This document shows positions 33,821 through 49,538 of a stretch of 64,000 nt of DNA, piece after piece (the stretch's first letter is position 1; every line of letters begins with the position of its first letter). The notes beneath the pieces are model-generated. The model was not told the origin of the DNA. It made no database searches and saw only the letters and a program-made list of their open reading frames with translations. Origin of the DNA: Amoebidium appalachense (Eukaryota; Ichthyosporea); assembly GCA_963693365.1 (NCBI GenBank), contig CAVNZM010000003.1:7378001-7442000 (forward strand), given 5' to 3'. The translations under genes and the position numbers were made by a program.

Positions 33821-35338
33821 TCCGGATCCCTCCCCCTCTCCTTTCCCTAGAGCCCCCCTCTTCGAATTCCTGGGCCCTGCGCAAGCCGGGGCTCGGAGGG
33901 GGGGGGGGTGGGGGAGGGGATTCGGAGGATCCACGGTGCACGGCCACCCACCCGAGACCCAACCTTGCAACCCAGAATTCCTACCCCCCCCCCCCCCCCG
34001 GGGAAAAGTTTTCCCAGCTTACCTTTGTCCTTCCACGTACACATCAGTGCACCAGATACGTATGGTGAGTTGTAATGGGTGGTTATCCTATGGGTTATTG
34101 CAGTGCCCTTCGACAAGGACAGCATGAGCGTGTAGGCTTAGGAGTTCGAAGGGTTGGACTCCGAATAATATATTATATTCAACTTTGTTTACATACCTAA
34201 ATTGACAAGAAACTTTTTTTATATCCTGCTCGAGAATCATCAGACCTTGGGGCCCAGAGTAAGGTATCTTTGAAACAACTGCTTAAGTTTGGCCCAGTAG
34301 TCACCGTGCAACGTACACAGTGACTGACTCATGGTGGAGTATTGGTACACGTGGGGTGTTTGTCTGCATACCATGTGCACGTGGCGGTGGTGGTATCTGA
34401 CTATGGTGTGTGTCTGTGTACATGTGTGGGGGGGGAGGGGGGGGATGTGTGCGCTATTATAATGGAAATATGGATGTCATTGAGACACAAAAGCACAAAG
34501 TTAAACTACAAAACGCCACAAAAATATTAATGACAAACCCGAAATCAAATAATTTGAGCGTGCAAGTAGAAGGCACTTGAACAGAGCCCATCATCAGGGG
34601 GGGGATGGCAGACTTCAGAGTCTCAGCCATGCCAGAACTATCATGTTATCAAAGGCCAGCGGCAGTCTTAGTAGTCGTGGAAACCAGGGTTATTGGTATT
34701 CTACAGCTAATAAAGAACATTTTATGTTGATGTAATTAGATTAATATGGATGTGTTTGCCACGGCCCGGTGGCGTATTGCTTATTGCTTCCGCTCGACTA
34801 ACATCATGATTCACATTAGAACAATTTAAAAATACTAATACTCGCATGCACGTCTATTTACGATTTAGGCCAAGCGCCCACACTGAGTACGTTCCCAGTG
34901 CATTTACAGCTCATCTGCCGTTTCTGGCCGTCAATACATGCTGGCACACTGTAAGCTACATTTAATTTGCTATAAATTTTACGCACAACTGCAAGCAGGA
35001 TACCGTACATATCATAGTGAGAACGTTAGCAACATTCAGTTGCAAGATTTAAACATCAACCCATTTTAAACGTCTTAAACTTCACATCGTGGCACCAAAC
35101 GGCTTACCGGACTAAGAAAGGTAACACAATCTAAATCAAAAACCAATGTCCAAACACTCCCCCTGGCAAGCATAAACGTTCTCTTGTCTTGACATACAAA
35201 AGGTCGCATCCTGCCTCTGAATGTGTCTAGGGTGGCATAAGAGATTGTGGTTAAGGGAAGACTCAGTTCCAGAGTCTCTAAAGACTAAACTTACAGCTAG
35301 CATCAAATGCGTGATTAAGGCATCTTTTAAAAGTGTGA

Positions 35339-35705
35339 CTATATTTGGCCGTGTGCGAGCAAACTCTCCTTTTTTGGGGGGGTTAATCTGATAATCGATG
35401 AGATTCCCAACGGCTGAAGTGTCTTCACTGAGTCCAAGCCCCCCACACCACCCACTGCCAAATCACCCTTTGAAATTTGATCTGCATTTTGGGGGTCTGC
35501 TGCAATTTCAGGGGATTTGGGAGGACTTGGATAATACCGCTTTCCGTCCCACCGGTAGATGTATGTCCACAGCATAACGAAGGCCACTGTTGCTAATATT
35601 AGCTCTGCCCAAAAAAGGCTAAGCATGTCCGCGGCACAGCCAATGGGTGGGGCGTTTGGCATTGTGTTGCGCAGGTTGGGCAGAGAGAATATCTGCATGG
35701 GAGAG

Positions 35706-35736
<31 letters not shown>

Positions 35737-37025
35737 GGGGGGGGGGTTGGTTAAAAGTGACTCCATGTGATGGAAGGGCCGGGGAAGGGCAGGGTAAGGA
35801 AAGGGGAAGGGGGGAAGGCGGGGAGGGGGGAGGGGGGAGGAGTGAGGGGGCCCCGAGGGATGGGGAGAGAGGCAAGTGAGATGGGGTGGGGTGGGTGGGT
35901 GGGTGGGTGGGTGGTGGTAGGGAGGCGGGAGGGAGGGGAGGGGGGAATGAGTAGCCAGGCATGAGGCGGCAAATCAGTGGGTAGCAAGGGGGACGACAGG
36001 TGGAGAGGGGGAGGGCGGGGAGGGGAGAGAGACGGGAGGGTGCGGGTGGCTCAGCTTAGGTGCATGAGAACGAGCAGAGGCTGTCCACGGGGGGAGGGGA
36101 GAAGGGGGGGGGGGGAGGAGGGGGAGGGAGGGAGAGAATGCTGATTTAGGTGCCGCAACGGTACATTACACGGGAGCAATCAGGTTACACGTGCACAACC
36201 GCCAAACCATGGGTTATATGAAATGCACCAATGAAAAAAAAACAAAAAACACAGCGCATGCATCAGACGACAAGGCAGGGGTTGGGTGATCCGTTGAGCT
36301 GAAAAGTGCCACGACACTGAGCGTCTGTAAGGATGATGTTCAGATGTGATGGGAAAGGGGAGGTGGGATGGCGGTGAAAGGAGATGGGGGGTAGGGTTGC
36401 GTGGGGTGTGGGGGGGGGGGGAAGGGGGGAGGGAATTAAGGGGCAGTTGAATTGGGTGGGTGGGGGTAGGGATGGGTGGGTGGGTGGTGGGCCTGGAGGG
36501 GGAGGGGGGGGGGAGGGCTTGCGACTGTGTTACAGAGTAAAAAGTACACATTAACAATGGAAAAACAAAATGCAATTTTGCAGAGCACACACAAGGACTA
36601 TGGATCCGGGGGGTAAGGGGAAGGGTGGGGGGGGGGGTGCAGGGGTTTTATGAATCAATCGGTGCACAGCAACAAGACCTATTTAATATTTAGCCCACTG
36701 ATTCTGCCCCCCTTCCCCCCCCCTCCCCCCTCTCCCTCCCCCGTCCGAGTACCCGCAGGCGTTAACCCCCTCTGCTATCTTAACCCCTACCCCTTACCAT
36801 CCCCCCCTCCCCCCCCTCCACCCTCTCCGGACCCTCAAAATACCACCACCACCACTACCACACACACACACAGACACACCCCTACACCTTTCACCCCCTC
36901 ACAAAGATGACACTACACGGGGAACGAAAGCGCACGAGCCAGACACATTCACAGACACCTACACCTATCATATGTCATGCCACACTAACACCATGAGGGG
37001 TTGGAGGAGGGGCCCCGGGGGAGAA

Positions 37026-37061
<36 letters not shown>

Positions 37062-38902
37062 GGGAGGGGGGGGAAGGGGGGGGGGGGGGGGAGGGGGGGA
37101 GGTAAGGAGAGCAATAAGTTGAAAAAACCGTGAAGGGGTTTATGTGTTGGGATTGGGGGACTATTATAACAATAGATTCCTGCACATAGTAATCACAATA
37201 ACCATAAAAGGCAAGAAATAGACCTACCATAGTGGATGTAGCAACACACAGGGGCAGCTCGAGTGCGCGTTTGTTGTATGCCACATCAAAGCCCACCACG
37301 GCAACCACTATGGCCAGGCACCATTGGATAAGAATCACGGCCATGGCGGTGACGTACGTGACATTAATCCTGCGCATATTCACCACCATCTCCTCCTTCT
37401 CGTAATCGTATTCTGTCTCCACCCAGAATGCTGATATCGTATCGTGGAACAGAATTTCAATCGCGGGCCACTCGAAAATTTAATCGTCTTCTGTGGTCTT
37501 GAGCGGGTTTACGGAACCATTTACGGCCTGCCTTACGTAAGCAATCAGGTCGAAGCGTGCAGTGTATGTGTCGAATGGATAGTTGTACTGGCTACCCTGG
37601 GGGGTTATATTCTCTGTCAGTTTCCATTGCACAATGCAACATGTCCAGATGTGTACAACACTGCCCTATTCCCTGGCCCCTGCAAAGGATTGCACACATA
37701 TTCCCGCCTACCGGCCACACATGCTGAGCAAACACACAAACACACGCACACGCACACAAACGCACGTCCATGCATGCACTCACACGTACACAAACACCGT
37801 GTGTGTGCGCGTACACAAACACACATACTCATGCCTACATCAGGCAACAGTCACGCGGCAATGCCTGTACACACACCCAATAACAATCTCGCCCACACCC
37901 ACAGACCCATTCCCTCAACTCCCCCCGCCCCCCTCCCCCGACCCCTCGCGGTACTCCCCCTCCTCCTCCCCCCCCCCCCCCCACCACCACCACACACGCA
38001 CACATACTCAGTGGGTACCGCCCATGTACATGCGCGTGTCAGAACACTGGCACATGCGCAAGCTCACTGCCACACGTGCACCTGTTTCATGCAGCTTAGG
38101 GAAGCCCACACACCACACAGCCACTTCCCCGCATGCACGTCCCCCTTCACCCACCTCCGTAAGCATAGTGCTTGCGTCCACAGGAGTCAGGGCCTCGTGC
38201 CTGCTAGCCCGGTACAGTTTTCTGTTTGTGTCGTACAACAGCACCACGTCCCTGTTTGTGTAGTAGCTGCATTCGCTCATGTTCCGATCGCAGCTGGGCG
38301 GGTCAGGTCTGTCCGAGCTTCCCTCAGTGATGTTGCGTTGCAGTGAGGGTTTGACAATTGCCGTTGTGTTTGTGAAAGCATCGATCCGCTTGAACTTTGG
38401 CCCGTTCTGCGCGTGGAATGCTGTGTAAGAGAAGAAAACATAAACCGTTCCTCATTTAACCTCCCCCCTCCACACCCCCACCCTCCCCCCTCCCCTCTTC
38501 CCCCCCCCCCCCCCCCCCTTCTCCTCTCCCCCCTCCCCCCCTCGCCTCTCCTCAACACACACACACACACATACCCTCACCCCCCAGCCATGACATGTTT
38601 AGTCCGCAACAGGCACGGCACACTCATACCTGCACGAGGCACCCACAGACACTGGGCTGTATCCTGAAGTCCACCGTACCCTTAGCCAGGTCTGCGCTGG
38701 TCAGCACCACCGCTAGCTGCACCTTGAACTGACTGCCGGACACCTCGGACGGGGCGATTCTATAGATAACGTCATCTTCTTGTATGCTATGATGCCACGC
38801 AACGTACCCGCCTACCCCGGCTAAAACCAGGGCTATCAAGGTTGCGATGAGGAATACTAGGCGTGTGCGTGCAAAGTGCTTCTGCAGGAGTTTCCACGCC
38901 AT
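35339..38902 (-). pseudogene. DUF4436 membrane protein, copy A, with an in-frame stop
   Basis: Four phase-0 exons: 38630-38902 (MAWKLLQKHFARTRLVFLIA), 38155-38406 (NGPKFKRIDAF; NRKLYRASRHEALTPVD), 37228-37596 (YNYPFDTYTARFDLIAYV; IQWCLAIVVAVVGFDVAYN) and 35339-35692 (IFSLPNLRNTMPNAPPIG; WAELILATVAFVML). The domain plan matches DUF4436: one N-terminal membrane helix, an extracytoplasmic domain, then three C-terminal helices around the LRN.xPxxPPIG motif. Full length would be 415 residues. Codon 39 of exon 3 is TAA (37480-37482), where copy B has Tyr, so translation would end near residue 213 before the last three helices. Splice sites and the rest of the frame are intact, so the lesion is young, or a sequencing error. 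The biochemical role of the family is unknown. Confidence 0.82.
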
Positions 38903-39481
38903 GGCGAAGACCTAGTCTCACACTGCCATGTTAGCACGGAGATGATTTGAAAGTGCGTTTCATGGGGTGCATTCGCATCAGTTTCCGTGTGCGTGTGTGG
39001 CTGCCGCCTTCCTTGATTCAAAAGTGAACCTTACGCATGTTACATGATGCAACACTACAGAAGGAGCTCTGGCCAATTCTCTATGTGAGGGCCGGGCGGC
39101 TCGCCATATAAGCGCTTTGTGAGCCTCCCGGGTGGTTAGTGTCTCGAGCCGGTTACAAAAAGACTCTTCCTTGAGGGCAGTGGTGTAGTGACAACTTACA
39201 AGAAGTAAACATTCCAGGATAAAAAAACCCGCCCACGATTTATCCATTGGAATGTGTCGGGACCAAACAACAGAAAACCAGAGCCACTACTATGATAACC
39301 AGTTGCATGAACAAACTTTGCGTACACGCGTGAATAAGCAGGCCAAGGCCTTGAAACACGCACGCAGCCGCTGAAGCACGCTTTCGTGTCCAAGTTTCAG
39401 CACTTCCACCGCCTCTTGCACGCTTTGGTTTCAGCAATGTACACACACCAATAGCCACATACTGGCCGAAAGCTTTGCACC
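38903..39481. promoter_or_regulatory. Shared divergent promoter region between DUF4436 copies A and B
   Basis: 579 bp of unique, repeat-poor sequence separates the two start codons, unlike the repeat-choked spacers elsewhere. Inside are CCAAT motifs at 39073-39077 and 39448-39452. A bidirectional promoter is inferred from the head-to-head arrangement. Confidence 0.5.
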
Positions 39482-43363
<3,882 letters not shown>

Positions 43364-43373
43364 ATGTGTGTGT

Positions 43374-43412
<39 letters not shown>

Positions 43413-44162
43413 TGTGTGTGTGTCTGTTTGCACATGCGGACGTGTGTAACTCTGGCCCGGTCTGCATGGTTTACGAACGATTATAGGCGGTTTATTGACC
43501 CATCCGCTTGCACAAGCTTCGTGCAATGTCAGATGTATTGAGTTGGGGATATCGAGGTTTTATTGGTGCCGGCAGGAAGGCTATTGCATAGACAGCGCAG
43601 TTAGCCTGAAAGGGGGGGGAGGGGAGGGGGGGGGGGGGGGGGGGGAATAGCTAACTCTGAAAGCTATAATGCAGTAACGAATGTTTCATATATAGCATGA
43701 TCGTAATCAAGTTGCTATGTGATCGATTTGTGTTCCTAAGTGTTATATGCCACACTTTGCCCTAAACCTTGCCATAAATGTATGTCGGTACATAGTCGTT
43801 GTCTTATATGTAAGATGCATATTTCTCTAGCTAGCACCCTACTATCAGAACCAACGATGGTTTTCCTTATAAATTATTAGCTATCTAATCAAATAATGCG
43901 AAGATGCATGCTGGCTGTATTGTCCATATTAAGTGTTAGTCCAACAGCCATATATGGTGATATTGCTAACGAGCCCTGTGTTGGGCTAGAAACAACCCAG
44001 ATAAATCAAGGTAAACATTTTGGGACCGGTGGGGGAACACATTGCTACCAGCCTTAACGCCATTAGTAAAGATATTTTAAATTTACCACTAGCCAACTAT
44101 GGAGTTTCTCGTTCCTTCCCTTTGGTAGGTGTGGCGGCGTGTAAACATGCATGGGTGTGCGT

Positions 44163-44233
<71 letters not shown>

Positions 44234-44320
44234 GGGATGGGCGGATGGCGGTCGACACGTGTTGGCGCTATTTCTCTTTTATTTCTTGTTCCCCTTTTCT
44301 TTTTTTTTTTTGGGGGGGGG

Positions 44321-44352
<32 letters not shown>

Positions 44353-45164
44353 ATGATGTCAGGCTTTAGTTTAAAAGAGTTCTCAATTCACGATCATGAG
44401 TTATGTAAAAGACTCGCCATAATTCTGCAAGCAATTGCAACCACTCGATTGCAAATCACGTCCTATGCATATAACACAAACACGTGTGCAAACACACACA
44501 CACAAACACGTGTACAAACACACACACAAAACATTTGTGCAAACATACACAAACACACACACACACATTCACCGGTTTGCTTGCTGTCTTCATTGTTTCA
44601 TTGGGTGGGTACACACTTTACAACAGCACCAAAATCCTAATCAACCGTGATATACAACAATGAACACACAGTATGCCACAAAACCAGTGCCCCATATCCC
44701 GCGGGCAAAGTAAAACGAACATTTCTTTGCCGTATGGTCATTTTGTTGCCTTTAATAGTTTTGCCATATTTGGCTTGAAGGCCAGCGGTATCCATATATG
44801 GTCACATGCTGCATTTAGTGTTTTCCAGATTTGGCTCTAAGGTGACCGTATCCATATATGGCCACATGCTGCCTTTAATTTTTTTTGCCATATTTGGCTC
44901 GAAGGCGACGGTATCCACATTTGGTTACATGTTGCCTTTAATGTATTTGCCATATTTGGCTGGACGGTATCCATATATGGTCACATGCTGCATGGACCAA
45001 TAGGAAGCATCAGCATTCCTCGAGCAGTCTAAAACACACCACATATCAGTGGCTTTTCGTATATACTATGATCATATTGGTTTACAAAGGCATGTCTAAA
45101 CCTGTCTCAAAGATCATAACTGTATAATTATCATTTTGTATGTAGCAGATTGTACATTCTACTC
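43364..45164. other. Spacer between DUF4436-B and the ADP-ribosylglycohydrolase gene (tail-to-tail)
   Basis: TG tracts (43370-43430, 44166-44232), G-runs (43609-43645, 44312-44352), AT-rich unique sequence (43650-44120), CA tracts (44480-44570) and the CArG repeat array (44764-44980). No gene recognised. Confidence 0.55.
44764..44980. promoter_or_regulatory. Array of CArG boxes in a ~60-bp tandem repeat
   Basis: About four degenerate tandem units, each with a CCATATTTGG-type word, a CCATATATGG-type word and then CACATGCTGC. Perfect CC(A/T)6GG boxes are at 44764-44773, 44792-44801, 44852-44861, 44888-44897, 44950-44959 and 44971-44980; near-matches are at 44825-44834 and 44915-44924. CArG boxes are the SRF/MADS binding motif. 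Regulatory use here is inferred. Confidence 0.6.
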
Positions 45165-45261
45165 TTAAAACTGGCGCTTGCTCAGAATGGCGTCGGCTCC
45201 CTTTTGGATGGCCTCGATGTCCTGTGGGTAACACGTGCAGTGAATATGTAAGCATGGAGGG

Positions 45262-45302
<41 letters not shown>

Positions 45303-45341
45303 TGTGTGTGTGTGTGTGTTGGGCACGTGTTCTTGTGTGTG

Positions 45342-45405
<64 letters not shown>

Positions 45406-46034
45406 CATTTGCGCATGTGTTCTTCGATCCTGTAAACATACGTTACAAATTGTGTCGTGTGTGGTGTCTGGCCAGCATGGCTCCCTATTGGTGTGAGGAT
45501 ACAGTGCGTCAACATGCACATGTGCATGTTTGCAGGTGCATGCAAGTGTGTGGTATGTTTCGAATGGTGCACCTATACACACGTTCGTGGCAAGAATGCG
45601 GTGAGCAGGGGAGGTAACGGGACACAAGAGACCCCATAGCCAGGTTTGGGGGAGAGAGGCGAGGAAGGCCTGCATACCTGAGTTCTAGCCAGCCATTCGG
45701 AGGGCACGCCATGCACTGCGCCCAGCACTGCACCAATCATATGGGCCCGTGAGGCATTGTCCCCGCCTGCTAGAATGTTCTGCCGCACACCCTCCTGCAC
45801 ACATCCATATATGGTCAGCACGTGCCCCCCCCCCCCCCCCCCCCCCCCAACCTCCCTTACTGTACAACGAAATCAACACCCACAGAAAAGCACACACTAT
45901 CTGTCTCGTACACATTTTGGCTCTGTAGTTCTTTTTGAGCAACTATCCCCTCCCCCCCTCCCTCCCCAAGAGGGAATCTTTTCATGTAGGTGTATGGGAG
46001 TGAGGGCTCGTTGAAGGAAGGCAAGACACCCCGG

Positions 46035-46072
<38 letters not shown>

Positions 46073-46350
46073 GTAGAGAGAGAGAGAGCCCTCATGGGTT
46101 AAAGGCTTGGGGTGGGAGAGAGGGAGAGAAACAAAGTCTCCGGAGGGGAAGGGGGGGAGGGGGGGGAAAGAGAGAAAGGGGAAACGGAGTGAGAAAAAAC
46201 TCTGTGAGAGGAAAAGGGGGTGAGATGATGAGAACCTCAAGATAGTCTCAAAACTAGGGGGACCCGGGAGAGAGAAAATGGCAGTGTTGTCAACAGTCAT
46301 GGCAAGAGCAAGAACAAGGGACGGGCGGGCAGGCGGGGACGGGGGGAGGG

Positions 46351-46384
<34 letters not shown>

Positions 46385-46814
46385 CCTCGTAGGAGTTTGC
46401 AGTCAGCAACACGTGGATGACACCCATAAAGGCCCCAGGGTTGGCGCAGGACGTGCCCATGGCCGGAAACTCGGGCTTGATCTCCTTGCCGTACTATATT
46501 ACCATGTATGGTGAATGGGTGGAAATTAACTATTTATGTTCCTAGATCACACCTCCTTATTGGCTCCTTTGGAATAATAATAATGATCAACGGCTAGCTA
46601 ACAAGGATTGCCACCTCTGCCTTCCCATACTGCAGACACCTTCCAGACCAGTGTTGCCAACACACAACCTCAAAATCCCCCCCCAACACCATCCAGCCTT
46701 AGCAGACACATTACTATGTTTAGACGTTTCTCATCTCATTCTTGCCCTCGTTCTCCTTTCTGTGCAGCAAATACACACACATACCAAAGTTACCGGCAGG
46801 CAGCACACACCTTA

Positions 46815-46846
<32 letters not shown>

Positions 46847-47798
46847 CCCCTCCCCCCTTCCCCCCGTCTCCCCTGCCCGTTCACTCTCCCTGTTTAAAAT
46901 GGCGATACCTAGCAACACCCCCTCCGCACATGACATTCTTTCCTCCACCTTTACAGCCACATCAGCCCAGATCCAAAGCACGAACCTATCAATAACCCCG
47001 CCCCCCCCCCCCCCCCCCCCCCCCCCCGCCCCCCCCAAGTAATGCAATAACTCAACCCACCTCTACAAGGAATGCCCTAGTGGACTGCTCTGTCCCCCCC
47101 TCAGCCCTCTCGATTGCCGTTGCTACGGCAGGGGCAGCCACAGTCTTTGCTGAGCCAATCGCATCGCGGATGCTGGCGCCAGACGCCACCTAAAGGGGCA
47201 TAACGATTGGTGCTTCAGAACTGCAGTGAACACGCTGTACCAAGGGAATGCAAACTGGAACACAGTGTACCAACTGGGATAGAAATAAGAAGCACGGTGA
47301 TATAAAAGGACATGGCGCCCTAACACGGATTTTCTAGTCACTGCAAATTGTCCTTTACGAGGTCAATGGGTCTGTTGTGGGTTAAGAGTTGTAGGTGTGC
47401 ACATGCATGCACCGACTTTCTTCTTTCTTCCCATTTTCATAACCTTGTCCGACAACACAACTCAAACCTTCTCTCTTCCGTTAGGTTGGCCCTACTTCCT
47501 CAACCCTCTATCCCTCCCCTCCCCCCCTCCCCCCAACCCTTCTCTTATTGCTCACCCCTGCCTGCCCCCACCCTTTCCACCCCCCAAAAAACTTTGGAAA
47601 GAAACAGAACATATCCACAGTACTCCATCATACGTTCTCGTCCCAAAACGACCTCCCCCCCACTCCCGCTCTCCGCAAATCCCCCCCCCCCCCCTCCCCC
47701 TCACCACCCCCCTTCCCCCCACACACCACCATCCCCTTCCCGCTTCCCTCCCCCCTTCCCCCCCCCCCCTCCCCCCCCCCTCCCCCCCCCCCCCCCCC

Positions 47799-47832
<34 letters not shown>

Positions 47833-48203
47833 AAAAAACAAACAAACAAAAAAAAAAACACCACCAACACCCTCAGCACCACCTGTCACCCCGTATGCAC
47901 ACACACTGCATCAGCAGACCATTGCACGGTTCCCATCGATGTTTCATCGTCACCCGAGGGTACAAACCACGTAAAGGTCAAATTCGCCCCAACAAGCAAG
48001 AATCCATAGACGGGCGAGCGGGCGAGCAGGCCAACGGGGAGAGGGGGGGGGGAGGGGGGAGAAGGAATACCTTTTCGAGGATGTGTGTGAGGGTGTGTGT
48101 GATGTCCACCAGCAGATTGTCCTTTTGGTGGGTGCGGGCAAAGATCTCCGTCTTGGAGGCCAGCTCACTGGTGCCACCGTACAGCGCGGTCACAGCTGCA
48201 ATC

Positions 48204-48300
<97 letters not shown>

Positions 48301-49331
48301 ATGCGTATGTGCGTGTGTGTGCATGTGTGCATGTGTGCATGTAGAAACGTGTGGGTCAGACGTTTCATACGGAATATATCTGTGTGTGCTGGGTAGAGAG
48401 GAAGGGGGGGGGGGGGACAAGGCCATCCCGTCTTTGGGCTGATAAACGAGAGTGTGTGGTGTTTTGTGTTAACACAGCTCAAAGAAATATATTCATTGAC
48501 TGCCGCCCGGTTAGCCTTCATGCATGCCCTTCCTGACCCCCACACTACACTTTTTGTTCTTAGTCAAAGAATAAAATAAAACAAACATAAATGGTACAGG
48601 GAATGGGTGTGGGGTGAAACATGTATATGTGCCCACGCATAAGCGTGCGCAGTTGTGCCTGTGTGAGTGTTTTGTGTGTTGAAGGAGGTAGTGTGAGAGG
48701 TGGGCAAAGAGGGGGCTGGGGGGTACCAGCAGGGGGACGGGAAGGGGAGGGACGGAGGGGGGGATATGTGGACATACCCTCGGGAAGCTGTTTGCCTGGT
48801 TGTCATCTGCCCCCACATCGGGATACCTCAGCCCCTTATCATAGTTCTCAATGAAGAGCTTGCTGGCATGGTCCACACGCCCTGGGAGTGGAAGAAGGGC
48901 GGAGCCAAGGGGGAGAAACATGAGCGCGGGGAGGGGGGGGGGGGGGAAGAAAGGGAGGAAGAAGGGCAGAACGCGCAGGGGGGGGGGGGGGGGGGGGGGG
49001 GGGAGAACCGTATTAGGTTCGAATGCAAAAAAAGGCGTGAAAAGGGTAGGGTGTGGGATGGGAGGGGCGGGGGGGGGGGGGAGGGGGGGGGGGGGGTATG
49101 AAAAGCGACATAATAGACGTGGACATCGACCAATGAACTATGCACTCACGGCGCGCTGGTCAAAAAACGATCTATCCGATATGCTTTGACAAGGCATCGA
49201 GGATTTTGTATGCCTAAGCAACATAGGACGGTCACCAGCTTCAGAGGTGCCAAGCATGTAACAAGGGAAACACTCGAAACAAAAAAAGAGGGGTGTGTGT
49301 GTGTGTGTGCGTGTGTGTGTGTAATTAATAG

Positions 49332-49364
<33 letters not shown>

Positions 49365-49489
49365 GTTATTGTGGCAGCATGATCATTGAACGTAAGGGGC
49401 AGAGATAGAGACCACAAAGGGGCTGGAAGGAAGGAGAAGCAGTACACTGAGAGGTGAGGAATGATGAAACACTCGAAACAAAAAAAGAG

Positions 49490-49538
<49 letters not shown>

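Larger units (their letters stand above)
31717..35338. other. Spacer upstream of COMMD2
   Basis: Contains the putative COMMD2 promoter (31880-31940), C-runs, a GC-rich dispersed repeat copy (32222-32640), a TATAAAAAA word at about 32676 with an ATG at 32694 but no continuing frame, two Cys-coding-like scraps (32818-32905 and 32970-33000), TG tracts, a large G-rich block (33540-33605) and, from 34130, AT-rich unique sequence without a recognisable gene. Confidence 0.5.
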
